64,000 nt of DNA from Cinnamomum chago (taxonomy: Eukaryota; Streptophyta; Magnoliopsida; Laurales; Lauraceae). A program made the translations under genes and the position numbers. The DNA lies in the NCBI GenBank assembly GCA_038049695.1, contig CP142451.1, positions 69,332,001 through 69,396,000 of the forward strand, in the 5' to 3' direction. Under the pieces are notes generated by a model. It saw only the letters and a program-made list of their open reading frames with translations, had not been told where the DNA came from and searched no databases. Positions 11,561 through 23,482 of the stretch are shown here, piece by piece. Within the stretch, counting starts at the first letter, position 1; each line of letters begins with the position of its first letter.

Positions 11561-11869
11561 ATTCATGTGGGGGTGTCGGCCGACGGCGTGATGGATGATA
11601 GAAGCAGATAAAGGGCAAGAAAGGGGGCTCCGTGGTTCCTGTAGATATTTTTTCTGGATTTCGAGCACTTCTTATTTTCACCCCGAAGGTGTAAAATGGG
11701 TCACCGTCTGGCCCACGGCGGCACCGCATGGCCCGGCTGGGTCTAAACTGTCTTTCTCCCTGTATAAATTCTCCAAGCTCTTTCTTCTTTTTTTCTAATA
11801 TAATATAAAATATAAGAGGGTGTCCTGGCCGTTTGGGTCAGAATAATCCCTACAGGCTCAGGGGAAGCC

Positions 11870-12812
11870 GGATAAATTAGGGGTGCACATGGGCGATTCT
11901 GATCGGTTTAGAGGGGAAATCATCAACCAAACCAAACTCATCGGTTTTGTATTTTCCCAAAACAAACCGAACCGCCCACGTGCTCAAACCGAACGAAACC
12001 GGCTTTGTTTCGGTTCCATTACGGCTTTTTTTTTATATATATATTTTTCACAAAAGAATTGCATTTCAAACATGGTTCATCAAATGGAATGAGGAGAAGC
12101 TGTAATAAACATTAAAATATATTTCATAATTCGTTTCAACCAAGGATGCATATATCAAACGATGGATGAACTCTTTCCATCCATCATCCGGTCGTGTGAT
12201 TGAATGGACCAGGCCAGGTTCAACCAACTTTTTAGGCCAATGAGCTGAGGCAGTTCAAATCTTTTGATAAAATAAACCAACAAAATTGTCAGGCACGTAC
12301 CTATTTCTTTGCATAAAACTTGGACTAGACTACATTGCTTGATCCAAACCAATGCATTCAACACAAAAGGAACTTCTTCTTTTTTTCAAACAAGATGGGT
12401 TCGAGTGAAATGTAGCTCCAATTTTGAACTAATTGAGATGGGCCTCTTCATAATTCACTTTCTCTTAGGTCAAACCAAACTCCTCGGCGACACTACTAAA
12501 ATCCAATAATGCACACTTCTTCTAGAACTTTCATCAAACATGTAAAATGCAAGTAAAACATACAAGCGCTTCCCCTAAGGCTAAAATAGTCAAAACTCAA
12601 TAATCAATACTCAAGTTAATACATACGGTCAGTTCGGTTTAGGCGGTTAACTGTGGGTTTAAACCGATAACCGACCGATGTAATGTAGTTTCTATGATTT
12701 TCAAACCGTTGACCGAACCGATCTCCATAAAACTAATCTGAACTGCCCGGTTCGGTCAGTTTGGTCCAATTTTGCGATGATATTGGATTTTTTGTGCAGC
12801 CCTAGGGTAAAT
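11870..12812. mobile_element. Non-autonomous hAT element with 8-bp target duplication
   Basis: The element (11878-12804, 927 bp) starts TAGGGGTGCACA and ends TGTGCAGCCCTA, terminal inverted repeats with one mismatch. It is flanked by GGATAAAT (11870-11877) and GGGTAAAT (12805-12812), 8-bp duplications with one difference. The ends are rich in AACCG/CGGTT subterminal motifs. No transposase is encoded. Eight-bp duplications and TAGGG ends are typical of hAT elements. Confidence 0.85.
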
Positions 12813-13155
12813 CCCCTGTTGCCCCAATATGAAAGTACAGTTTCAAACCCTTAACCTACGGATGCAACCCGTGGTCTTAGGCTCTAAGCTCTTTCTTTAA
12901 AGCATCAAAAGCTTTCTTTATTCTCTGATAGACTAAGAAGTTTAATTAGTTTGTGGGGAACTAAGAGTGTTGAAGGAGCATTCTCTCTCTAGGAACTTCT
13001 CTATAGCTCTCTCTTTTCAAGGTATTTATTTGTTTAAATTTCATGTTTTATTTAATATATACATAGTAATATTATATACCCCTTTCTTATATAATTTATC
13101 ACAATAAATGCATTAAAAATTTATATTTAATTTTTTATAAACTTTATTTTTTTAA
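12813..13155. other. No gene recognised
   Basis: AT-rich spacer between the hAT element and the transposase relic. A pyrimidine-rich segment near 12985-13020 is followed by CAAGGTATTT, which could be an old leader and donor of the transposase gene. Confidence 0.35.
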
Positions 13156-13647
13156 ATGGTTGAACCATCACAAGAGTTCAACTATCAGTTTAGTTTGAAT
13201 GATTCAAATGCTGGAAATTTGTGTCTACGTCAAAATTTAGAGGTAGAAAGCAATCATGAATTTGTTATATCCAACGTCAAACATTTGGAAGTATTTCAAC
13301 TTAATAGTGATTAAAGATATTGCCAGAAATATAGTGGAAAATGCACAATGCATATTCTATAAAAGAATGTTACAGTTGTAAGTCATCTTGTGGCACTAAC
13401 CACCTTGATAAACACTTGCGAGTGTATACGGCCAAACATGTTGGAGGAAATGTTAATCCGGCAGCAAGGGGTAGTAGAACGCATACTCTACTATCTCAAA
13501 GTTCTTCATATGGTAGGTTAAGAGTTTTAAATTATAAATCTTATAATACTAGATACCAACTTGTAAGATTTATTGTAATTAATCAATTACCATTTCTAAT
13601 TGCCGAGAATGATTCACTCCTTTATTTAAAAAGACTTCTAGTAATAA
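13156..13647 (+). pseudogene. hAT-type transposase N-terminal relic (BED finger region)
   Basis: A short open frame starts with ATG at about 13158 and is broken by a stop near 13312. Further on, GTNHLDKHLRV resembles the second half of a BED zinc finger (GTSHLxxHLxxC). The 13500-13645 stretch (LNYKSYNTRYQLVRFIVINQLPF, read in the frame of an open stretch 13341-13652) resembles the hAT segment that normally follows (…LARMIILHEYPF). The rest of the transposase is missing and the X LTR starts at 13648. Identification rests on these two weak but ordered matches. Confidence 0.5.
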
Positions 13648-14497
13648 TGTAAGACCTCGACACTCAATTGCATGTATTAGTACTAATTAATAATTATTTG
13701 TGTTTATTAGTTTTTCTAAGTGTTTTAGATGTGGATCAACTTAGTTTGAGGGTTAGAACATGTTTTGTATAGCTTTGGGGAGTTTTGAGTGCGTTTTGGG
13801 CAAGTCTAGGGACTTTAGGTGCCTAGTGTGGAATTCGAAAAAGTTCAAGGGGTTATATATAATTTCTAAATTTTTTTTTTTTTTTTTTGGCTCTGCTTGA
13901 TAGGGAAAAAATTATCCCCTATAACTTTCATGTTTTGTCCGTATCCATTCAAAGCCCCGAAAAACTCGTTTTCCAACCTTAGGGGTAAAAAAGTCTTTTC
14001 ACTTGAAATCTTATCCCAAGATTCACCATCCCCATGCCATGTCAAATTTATACTTTTAAAACTAGATTTAATTTCATGAGCTTTTGTCTTCTATTTCCCG
14101 TCCATCCGAGGTCCAAATGTTAGGGATTTTGCGTTTTGCAATTTGATGGATGCATTATCATTTTAGCATCATTCGAATTTTCACACATGCATTGATTTAG
14201 AAATTCTTGAAATCTTGATTTATACATGCATTGTTTTTTTAGGCTTGTAGAAATATTGATTTAAGCATGTTTTGATTTTAAATTTGGATGCATTTAGTTT
14301 TCAAAAGAAGATTTTTGAATCAAGCTTGCCTATGGTTTTAAAAGTTTCAAATCATCTTAGGTATTTTAGGTTTCATGTTTTTAAAAACTCTTGGAATGAT
14401 TTAAAACTTGTTTCCAGGCTTGATTCAATGGTCTAGACCTCCAAGACCAAGTTTTCTTTTAAAAAATAATTTTTACGAATCTTTACAATCAAGGAAA

Positions 14498-14740
14498 GTT
14501 CGGTCAACCGAACCTTTGTCGGTCAACTATCGGTTTCGATTCCAGAATATGAAATCTGTGTTTTCTGGGAACTTCGGTCAGCTGTCGATCAAGTGTCGGT
14601 CACATGTCAGTCAACCGAACTTTAGTTTGGTTAACCGACAAGTGTATTTCGGTCAGCAAACTTTCGAAATATATGACCGTAGGAATATGACCGGTGAGTT
14701 CGGTCGACCGAACTCCAAATGTCGGTCGACCGACAAGCTA
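14498..14740 (+). repeat. Palindrome array in LTR Y1
   Basis: Perfect palindromes TTCGGTCGACCGAA (14699-14712) and TGTCGGTCGACCGACA (14720-14735). Near-palindromes GTTCGGTCAACCGAAC (14498-14513) and several TCGGTCA/TTGACCG half-sites fill the interval. The array lies about 380-620 bases from the LTR start, as in Y2 and Y3. Confidence 0.8.
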
Positions 14741-15587
14741 GCCGTTGAACAACATTTTCTATAAATTGAAGTTCATTCCTTAGCCAAATTTGAGGATCCA
14801 AGGGATACTCCTTGAGGTGTTTTGAGGCCAAACAAAGGGGAATGAGCTAAGGGAGGCTAGTTGGTCAAAAAGGGAAGCTAAAGCTTGAAACCATAAGTAA
14901 ATCTTCTATGTAAGCTTAGTTTTCCTTTTCATAAGTTTTCTTGCTTTGCTTAAATTATTAGTAAATCTTTTTAGGCATGTTAACTATGATTTGTTGTGTC
15001 CTTAACATATATATATATATGTGTGTGTGTGTGTTGAATTGATTTATTGTTTTGGATACATCACCTTGATTCAAACCAAGTAGGACTCAAATTAGTATAT
15101 CTAAATGAATCATGTTTTGGAATCATCTTTGAAATTATATGTAACATGATTTCTAGACTTGGTTGAATCTTTGGTTGTTGTTTTTCATTATAAGAAAATC
15201 ACTTTCAAATCTATCTTATATTTTGGGATTCAACAACTTCACAAATCACATGTATTTTGTTTTAAAGTTTCACACAACTTGCTTAGCATTGATATACATA
15301 ATTTTTCAAGTTGGCTTTTAAATTACATGTGATTTGTTCCTTCACTTCAATCGTATCTATTTTTGTGTTTTACACTTTCAAAAGCTTTAAGCTTGCATTC
15401 ATTGAGCTATCATTTTTAACTTGATTGAAGTTTTTCACACACACACCATGTGCATTCATCTTTGTATTTCATAAAGTGTTGTGTGAGTTTGTTTTAATTT
15501 TCATATTAGCCTAATTAAGAGGCAAATGTAATGAGCTTTAATTGTATCTCTTAAAGTGTCTGTGTAGACACTTCTTTGAGAAAATTA

Positions 15588-15765
15588 TCTTGTAAAGGTT
15601 ATTGCTTAGCTTAAGAAAAACATAGTGTAGAGGTTATTGCTTAGCCTTGAAAAGCATCTTGTAAAGGTTATTGCTTAGCCTAGAAAAACACATTGATAGG
15701 TTGTTGTTTAGCCTAGAAAAACATCATTGTAAAGGTTATTGCTTAGCCAATTGAAAAGCATAGAT
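15588..15765 (+). repeat. Tandem repeats in LTR Y1, ~40-bp unit
   Basis: Five degenerate copies of a unit reading approximately 'gtaaaggttattgcttagcctagaaaaacat'. The same array, inverted, is present in the other family Y LTRs, so it is a family feature. Confidence 0.85.
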
Positions 15766-16293
15766 AGTGGAAATCTGGTGAGGTGTTGGATCACAAGCCG
15801 GTAGTGGATGTAGGCATTGAGGCCGAACCACTATAAATCATTGTGTGATGGTACATGCTTTGTGGTGATTATTTTTGTTAGCTTCCGCATTTAGTTTGAT
15901 AATCATCACTAGTGGCTAATGTAATTTAAAGAAGTTAAAATTTGTCATAATTGGTTACTAATTTGAAGCTCACCCTATTCACTCCCACTCTATGGTTTAG
16001 GATCCTGGACTTTCACCAAATGGTTCTAAGGTTTGGGATTTAGGGATTTTTTATTAGGTGTTTTCTTGTGGATTTGGCATGATTAGAGGCTTGTCTAGAT
16101 TTGTTAGAGACCAAGGCAAGTGATTAATTTCAAGATTACTATGTATTTTCTTGTCTCCCATGGATTACAAGTTCTTCTTCATGATTTCCTGGTTTCGTAC
16201 GCATGTTTAGCTCATGTTTATGTCAATTAAGTATAGCCATTTGTAGGTTATTTAGGTGATTAATTGATGGCCATTTGATGCTCCAAAAATGGT

Positions 16294-16322
16294 GCCCCCC
16301 CCGCCCCCCCCCCCCCCCCCCC
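16294..16322 (+). repeat. Poly-C tract
   Basis: A run of C interrupted by a single G, followed by an A-rich purine run. It lies in X1 a little before its palindrome segment. Confidence 0.9.
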
Positions 16323-16377
16323 AAAAAAAAGAAAAGAAAAAAAGGCTAAGAATAATGAAGAAAACTACCCAAAATAA

Positions 16378-16475
16378 TTCATCAGCAAGCCATCAGACAT
16401 GGCCTACCCAAACAGGGCCCCATGTCCAACCAACAGGGGTCCATGTCCGACCATGGTCAGACACAGCCCCTTTTG
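16378..16475 (+). repeat. Palindrome segment of LTR X1
   Basis: Perfect palindrome GACCATGGTC at 16449-16458 within the longer imperfect one TGTCCGACCATGGTCAGACA. Repeated half-sites CATGTCC and CAGACATGG occur around 16396-16450. Confidence 0.6.
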
Positions 16476-17499
16476 GGCCTGTTTGGACCCAGATTCTTTG
16501 CCTTCCTTCCCCACCTTCCTTGATTGATTCTTGGGGTTGGTCCACCTCAAATAACGGCCATTGTTGCCCCCTCTAATGGACCAATTGGAGGAAATGAATC
16601 TCGATTCTATGAGCTAGAATTCCTTACCTTACCCATCGTACCCGACTTCGTACCCAGACTTAGAATGGACGGTTAGGTTGTGTCGCAACCCCGGACCGGG
16701 CCCGAAGGACTAATCCGGGATCGGGACTAAATGATGATCCACATCGGTTTAATAGTAACATACATTTATTTAATTTCCCACGGATGTCCGCGGTGAGGAT
16801 ATCACAACCATAAATGAATATTTCTTTTAAGTGCAGAAGCGTGTAGCAAATCAAATATATAATCCATCTCAAATTATAAAGATAATAGCATGGGTGTAAA
16901 CGGTATCAGAATGAGCAGTGATCATTAGCATGTTATCCAAAGTAAATTAAAGTTTATACAATTATCATTTAATTACATTTTCCAAAAATAGAGGCCCACA
17001 AGACCAATATAACCAAAATACCAATCCAAATAATGGTTAAATAGTTTCCCAAAATATAAAGTCTCTCATAGCCACCAAACGTCTACATGACGTCATCAGC
17101 ACGCCACTCAACTAACTGTTGCGGTTCTACGACCGCCTCCTCGTGCTCCTCCTTGGGGTAACCAACAACGGGACCTGAGTACCAAAGAGTAAGTCAAACA
17201 CGACGGTTTGACAAATGGTAAAACACAATGACAATATGAAAATACATGAATTTACCTCCAAAAACATTTGAACATGTTTAAATGACAATTTCTCTAAACA
17301 AGATAAAACATTTATTCAAATACGGATATGCGTCATAAAACATGTAAAGGTAATCAAGGGAATGGGAAACAATCAAGATGGCAACCACACGAAGCTAAGT
17401 CCTCTATCGCTAAAGCAATAGAGCAATAACTAGGCACTGATCTCAGTCACTCGAGGTGAGGAGAAACAGTGAATCTTATAAATACATATACATATACTA

Positions 17500-17600
17500 T
17501 ACATGACCACGGTAGCGAGCCGGGCATCGGGGACCACAGTAGCAATCTGCAGTATCGGGACAAGACCACGATAATAACCGGGTAGCGGGATCCAAACTGC
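17500..17600 (-). repeat. Short tandem repeat in LTR X2
   Basis: On the minus strand about three copies of a ~30-bp unit resembling 'cccgatacccggttcgctaccgtggtc'. The corresponding place in X3 (27073-27140) has two copies. Confidence 0.6.
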
Positions 17601-18179
17601 AGCTGGCGGGACAAGAGGGGGATCTCCAAGTCGGTGGATCAGACCAATAGGGTTATCCAAGCTTAGTGGTGCCGACTCATAGGTCAAATACAATCGAGAC
17701 ATATGCAATTAATCAAGTACAATAAATACACGGGCAAGACAGGGGTGCTCAAGGGCACGCTATCATTTCATGTGGTGCAATGCACTTCAAGACAAGTAGC
17801 TATATCAAGTGTAATTCAATACTTTCGGGAAAACAAGGCACGTAGTATAAATCTCGGGATCGATAAAGTATAGTAAACAATTGACATTTCGGATAAAATA
17901 TCGGTTTCAAGATTTATTTAAAGTGAATAGGGACCCCCCCGTATGTCAATCTAATAACCATTTGGTACTCTTTGAGTTTGGAGACATTTCAGGCTCCTTA
18001 TACACTTTGAAGTTTCAAAAACTTCGAATGAAATCTTCGTGATATGGTTTCTTCCTCAAATGGCCTTATACAATGCTTAATAAATCCTCTTGACATAGAG
18101 GGGTTCTCAATGGATAGTCCCAAAACATTTAGACAACTCATCTTTATCCCCAAACATAGCCCATGACAGACAAACCTCA

Positions 18180-18472
18180 TCGCTCGAGCGAACCGGAGAG
18201 TTCGCTCGAGCGAGGAGCTCTTTGGAATGGCTGTCTGGGTGAGTTCGCTCGAGCGCGGTATGGGTCGCTCGAGCGAGCATATTGGTTCGAGCGAGGTTTT
18301 TAATGCGTTCGAACGAACAACTCTCTGGAACAGGTTCTGGGATGTCCGCTCGAGCGACCAAGGGTGCGCTCGAGTGACCAAGCTACTGGAATGCTCCGAA
18401 CCCTTCTCTGGACAGGTCGCTCGAGCGAAGTGTCATGTTCGCTCGAGCGAAGTGTCATGTTCGCTCGAGCGA
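18180..18472 (+). repeat. Array of CTCGAG-centred palindromes in LTR X2
   Basis: About eleven copies of, or close variants of, the perfect 12-bp palindrome TCGCTCGAGCGA. Exact copies start at 18180, 18202 and further on. Variants (GGTTCGAGCGAGG, GTTCGAACGAAC) keep the self-complementary core in part. They come in pairs about 20 bases apart, separated by non-palindromic spacers. Long open frames through here are by-products of the repeat. Confidence 0.92.
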
Positions 18473-21169
18473 ACTGTCCAGAAACTGATTCCGGACCAGT
18501 TCAGCTCCTCTCTATCTCTTCCTTCTACCATCCATTTTTAGCCACTTTTCTACATCAGATGAGGAGTCTAAAACTCCATTCAAATAACATCAAACATTTC
18601 ACCACATCCATCTCATTCTCCTCTATCCATATCACAATCAATACAAGGAAATAAAGAAGGACACCATTTCACATAAGATATATATATTTGAGACAAAACA
18701 AGAGGAATTAAATGCTATGAACCAACACTTCTTTATGACCATAAATGCACTAATAAGGCTCTTCATGAGCATTTATTTCAAAGCAAGACAATAAATAGGC
18801 ATGAGTGAAATTTAATAAAACCAACCACATTTCTCATAAAAACATTGAAAGCTCTTAAAAGGTCATATCATCCACTTGCCTTGGGTCTTCTAATCAAGTA
18901 AATCAAGTTCTAACAAGTCCTTCAAATCACAGGTCCAAGCTACAAGGAAAATCCCAAAATAAAACCCTAAAGAGTCAAAACATAGAATAGGAAGAAAGAA
19001 GCTTCAATAACAAGGATGGAGATTCCCTTAAGCTAGGAGAACACAAATCTAGAAGAAGGGAAGGGTTACTTACTTGTAAGGTCCTCTAATGGACAAGGTG
19101 AGCTCAAAGGAAGTCTTGGAATGGAGGTTTTCCCCACAAAAGCTATTGAAAGAAAGCTCTCAAGGAGGTGAAGAAGATGATGGCCTCCAATCTCCTATTG
19201 GTGCAAGCTTGGGAGTGGATTGAGGGTGGAAGAGTAACAAGAAGAAGAAGAAAGGGAAAACCCTAGCTTAGGCTTCTGCTGGAAAAAGGAAATGCAAGGG
19301 AAAGGGTTTCCTTATAAACAAGTGGGGAGTGGGCTCCACCACCAACAATCTAATTGGGCTGAAATCATGGCTTTCGGGGCTTCTAATGAATTCGACAAAG
19401 AAGAGAAAAGTGATCGTCGAAATATCTAGTTTCCAAGAAGTATATGTTTCGCGGGTTTCGGGAATATCAAGTTTTGGGTACAGATTTTGTGTGCAATGAC
19501 TGTTTTGCCCTCGAGGCTATGAAATTGGGTTTCGGGATCTCGAACGGAGACGGGATCAACATGAATACAAAATCTCCGATAAATCCCCAAACACATGTAA
19601 TGTCATAAAAAGGAACCCCCAAAGGGCCCCACTAATCACAAAGCAATCAAAATTCCCCAAAACTATTTCAAAAGCTAATCCAAACCCAACTTAGCCAAAA
19701 TCACTAATCAAGCTTAGAACTAATACGCAACTTAATTAGTACTAATCGAGTTCTCTCGGGTCGGGGTCTTACAGGTTGGAAAGTCATGCTTTGGGGAGAA
19801 TGGACATTCACTGCCATTTTTGAACCCCCAGGGTGATAGGATCCTAGGTTTCAGATGTCAAGAGCTTGACAGGGGTGTGATCACGCGCCGCGTTCGTCCT
19901 CGTACACCGGAACCGAAATCTACTATTTTTATCCCTTTAGGACACCCCATTCCCTACCGGAATGCTATCTAACGGTTTTCAAACCCTCGGTTCGATTTTA
20001 CAAATGTTTTCAACTTAATCAAACTGTTTTTTTTTTTTTGCTCGAAAATACTTGATTTGCTAGATTTGGCCCGTTTAACCTCCATTTAGCCATTTTTTGG
20101 TTCCCGATGGACTACCCAATTTGTTTGTTGGATTTGATTTGTTCTGAGAGTAGTCTCATCTACCCTAGTTACCGACTCCGAGGTAGTGCCCAATTAGCTT
20201 GTTTGCCTTGGATTCTTGAGTCATTACCACTAGGCTTCAACCCTTGCTTGGTTAGGCCAACATTGTATGGGTTTGGGTTATATTTGTTATTATGCCGCTG
20301 AAGTTGGTTTCTCAGTTGGCTATCCGGTCACACTGTACGTAACCGTGAGTTAGCCGCTACCCTAGCCACGTCGTACGCAGCCGCGGGTGTGCCTTGCTTT
20401 GTTTTCTTTGTTTTGTATCTGCACTCTGCTCTGTCACGGTCCCGCCACACACAACTTTGATGGAGAATTAACTAATGTGGGTTGCCATATGGTTTGCTAG
20501 GATTGGACAATATACATGTACATACACCTTGATCATTTTACATGCTTTTCAGTATTTGTTTATGCATGACTTGCCTAGTTGCACTATCCTTTACATCATG
20601 TTACTTATCAGCCTATTTATATTCGTCTTCGTTGCAACATATTATATTTTGTTATTAATCAGCTGTCAGGCCGTCGTGCTTGATGTATTACACTGTTGGT
20701 GCTCCAGGTAGCATGACCTTGCTTTAGCTAGAGTGCGCGGAGACGGCCGTGGAGCAGTAGGTATCCAAAGTTTGTAGTGTCGGCGGTGCCGCTTAGATGT
20801 CGGCTGGGCACAAAATTACGTCACACATGGGGTAGTATTTGTACTTTGTTATTTTTCTTGTTTGGGTTTCGATAGCCCTTTTTTGTAATTTTTGTACCTT
20901 TATAATTTGTAACTTGAACATATTTGAGAAATAAATATCTAGTTACTGTCAACTTTATATTATTCTCGTTCGTATGGTTTGTTCCAGTCTGATGATGGGC
21001 CATGTGATGATAGCTTTATGCTAAGCCGCTGAGTGTGATACGAAATCTGATGGCCACGAAGTCCGGGTCGAAACGCCATGTAAGCTTCCGCCAAAATATT
21101 CATGTTGTGATGGAATTTGGATCTCCTCACACTTGCGGATCTAGAGAGAAAAATATACTTATTACTTAA

Positions 21170-21283
21170 TGTTAGATTGTATAGACTCAATCCATCAGAT
21201 AATGTAATAAATTGATTAATTTCTTTATTTATCAATAAAATCATGCTTTCCTTTCATGAGATGAATGTGTTGGATCATAGCAT
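21170..21283 (+). mobile_element. 5' fragment of a Copia LTR (family A/B)
   Basis: TGTTAGATTGTATAGACTCAATCC followed by 'taataaattgattaatttctttatttatcaata' and 'catgctttcctttcatgagatgaat' matches the first ~110 bases of the LTR at 21289. It is a second, diverged copy that cuts off X1 and is itself cut off near the insertion of the next LTR. Confidence 0.75.
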
Positions 21284-22315
21284 GACTGTGTTAGTTTTGA
21301 TGGTCTCAATACCAAGTATATGATGTAATAAATTGATTAATTTCTTTATTTATCAATACAATCATGCTTTCCTTTCATGAGATGAATTGTGTTTAATTAT
21401 ATACTTGCACATAACCAATACGAATGACATGATGGTTCATGAGATGAACCGGAGTCCACAAGTATACTAGATGTAATACATGTGAATGGATGAGATCCAC
21501 ATACAGGAGATATGTATTGCAAATCTTATACTTAAATATCTTCACAACCAGTGATGAGATTGGGCATCTCATCTGACAAGGTTGCAACACTTTGATCACT
21601 ATGAGATTGTGTGATCTGTCTCGATCATCAGAATGTAGGATTCTACATCATGGTGCTGGTACATTGGATGTATTGAAGGACCATGAGATGCACCTTATAT
21701 ACACAGTCTTTACTTTAAGGTCTGCTCTCATAATTCCCTAGCAATAGGCTCATAATCCTGAGACATTAATGAACTCAAGTTTCTATCTATTCATTTGCTT
21801 TGAGTTACCAATGAGTGAGGCCAATTGTAGGTCAACACCTCGGTGATTTGGGTACGTGGTAGTAGAGCTGTGGGAACATTCAATGGTCAAGACGGAATCT
21901 ATCTTTAATATCCCCTTGTGCCAATTAATGGATTTATCATTGGTAAGTGCGCACCCATTCCAATTAAGAGTTAATTGGATCGGTACCAAATGATTACTAT
22001 AATTAATTGGGGCTCAAGGATAATAAGATATGGATCTAATTTGGTGGACAGTTCCAATTGATCCATGGATATAGATGGAGGGGCCTACTTGTGGTAATTG
22101 AGAAGTTTAGGGTCTTCAATGTAATATATTCCTAAGATTGGAGTTCAATTGCATTTATATAGTGGAGTTATTTGCAATTAACTGTGGGCCTGGATTGCAC
22201 ATGAGATGTGGGGTCACGTGTCCCAATTGGAGCCAGCTTTCTAAGGAATCCCTAGTGGTCCCCACGCTAGCCCAAGATATTTGAAAGATACTAATTATAG
22301 TAGAACTCGAAAAGG

Positions 22316-22512
22316 AAATAAAAAGTTACTATTTCTATTTGAAGTGAGACTTCTAATAGTGGTAATAGTAAGTTACTAATTATTAATGGAAGTGAGACTT
22401 CTATTTTAATTAGTAAAAGAGGAAGTTACTAATCATATTTGAAGTAAAACTTCTAATTATGATTTAGTAAGCAACTAATTGTAGTGGAAGTAAGACTTCT
22501 ATTTCAATTAGT
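22316..22512 (+). repeat. Tandem repeat in LTR A, ~50-60-bp unit
   Basis: Four degenerate copies of a unit containing 'gttactaatt…gaagtgagacttctat'. The same array is in LTR B at about 29206-29405. Confidence 0.8.
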
Positions 22513-22533
22513 AAGAGGAGGTTGCTTAAGTGC

Positions 22534-22540
22534 TATAAAA
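22534..22540 (+). promoter_or_regulatory. Putative TATA box of Copia LTR A
   Basis: TATAAAA in the phrase 'tgctataaaaggagg'. LTR B has TATATAAAG at 29425-29433 in the equivalent place, and both lie a few hundred bases before the LTR end. Confidence 0.55.
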
Positions 22541-23056
22541 GGAGGAGAGGAGCCCTTGGACGTCCTATGCATAATCCCATCTTGGAATTCACGCCCAAGA
22601 CTCGTAGTGTAAGAGTTGCACACGTCCATCTCTCTCTTTCCCTCTTCTAGTTTCTCTTCTAGTTTCCTTTAGGATTTTCTCTTGGAGATTCCACCATCTT
22701 CTTGAGAAAAGAAAATCTGATACGGGTCATAGCGTGGAAGATCAAAGGGTGTTGGAGACTCTGATTTGATTAGTGAAGGTGTTCATCATCAAAGAAAGAA
22801 TTCAAATTCTCCATTAGAGCACAACTAAGCTCCAAAGGTATAATCTACATCTTTGTATGTTGTGGATTTCGTGGTTGCATGTTTAGGTGCTGTTTTCTAT
22901 CTTCTAGATAGGATATATTACTGTACATGGTTTATGGGTTTGAGGAATTGCGTCCTGGATTGGGTTTGTTGCCTTCTAGATAGTTGATCCCTGCATCAAG
23001 TGGGTCAAAATTTTTTGAACCCTATCTGAATGGCCCACCTAGTTTCCAACAGACTG

Positions 23057-23482
23057 CTAGTCTCAAGCACAGATAAATGAGAGTTGCATAGGACCAGCAA
23101 CAGCATAGCAATGTGAGATTTAAATTGAGCAAGAAGCAAGCATTATGAATGGGCAAACATGGATCCTCTTTTTTTATATCTCCTGATGGGTTGATGAGGA
23201 GAAGATGCTTCAATACTTAGCTCAGTGTACATATATAGCCAGTTTCTTTCAGCCTACAAATAATCTATAAAAATAAAGCATCTCTAATTTCTCAGATCCC
23301 CTTACATTATAGTAGCTTCCAATCAGGAAGTGTACATGATGGATGCTACTTTCGACACAATAATACCACAAGCACAACACCGTAAACAATCACAACAACC
23401 ATTACAAATTTGTTCAAGCTTCTCCAATCTGGTAACAACATTTGCCACACGGGTGGTTGTAAACAGATAAACCATCACCTAA
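23057..23482. other. Flank of glutaredoxin pseudogene, no other gene
   Basis: Plain AT-rich sequence. Since the pseudogene runs on the minus strand, this would be its 3' flank. Confidence 0.4.

Larger units (their letters stand above)
14113..16020 (+). mobile_element. Family Y solo LTR (Y1) with target duplication CCAAA
   Basis: The LTR (14118-16015, 1898 bp) starts TGTTAGGGATTTTG and ends GGATCCTGGACTTTCA. It is flanked by CCAAA at 14113-14117 and 16016-16020. It is homologous, in opposite orientation, to the LTRs at 29993-31743 and 57290-58854. A solo LTR forms when the two LTRs of an inserted element recombine. It lies inside X1. Confidence 0.93.
16676..19778 (-). mobile_element. Family X solo LTR (X2), inverted, target duplication GGTTG
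   Basis: The LTR (16681-19773, 3093 bp) on the minus strand begins TGTAAGACCCCGACCC and ends GGTCCGGGGTTGCGACA. It is flanked by GGTTG at 16676-16680 and 19774-19778. It is homologous to X3 across its length, with no gag or pol. It inserted into X1, a member of the same family, in opposite orientation. Apparent open frames inside (for example 17430-17708 minus) are paralleled in X3 only because the LTRs are homologous. Confidence 0.93.
13648..21169 (+). mobile_element. Family X long LTR (probably Gypsy), copy X1, interrupted twice
   Basis: The LTR begins TGTAAGACCTCGACAC, matching the starts of X2 (TGTAAGACCCCGACCC) and X3 (TGTGAGACCCCGACCC). Its 3' part (about 20640-21160) aligns along its length with 28020-28500 of X3, including 'tccagtctgat', 'ccgggtcg', 'cgccatg.aagcttccgc' and 'gagaaaaatatactt'. 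It is interrupted by Y1 (14118-16015) and by X2 (16681-19773). Its last bases are cut off by a Copia LTR starting at 21170. Without insertions about 2.5 kb remain. The left flank AATAA cannot be matched on the right. No coding capacity. Confidence 0.8.
21284..23056 (+). mobile_element. Copia-type solo LTR (copy A) with target duplication GACTG
   Basis: The LTR (21289-23051, 1763 bp) starts TGTTAGTTTTGATGG and ends TTTCCAACA. It is flanked by GACTG at 21284-21288 and 23052-23056. It is nearly identical to the 5' LTR of the Copia element at 24607-29943. No primer-binding site follows, so this is a solo LTR. Confidence 0.95.

Noticed and set aside
15588..15765. Regular repeats with spacers, CRISPR-like at first sight
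   Set aside because: The spacers are as conserved as the repeats, the array recurs in all family Y LTRs, and the sequence is eukaryotic.
18107..18654. Overlapping open frames of 80-130 codons
   Set aside because: They run through the palindrome array of an LTR; the repeat simply lacks stops.
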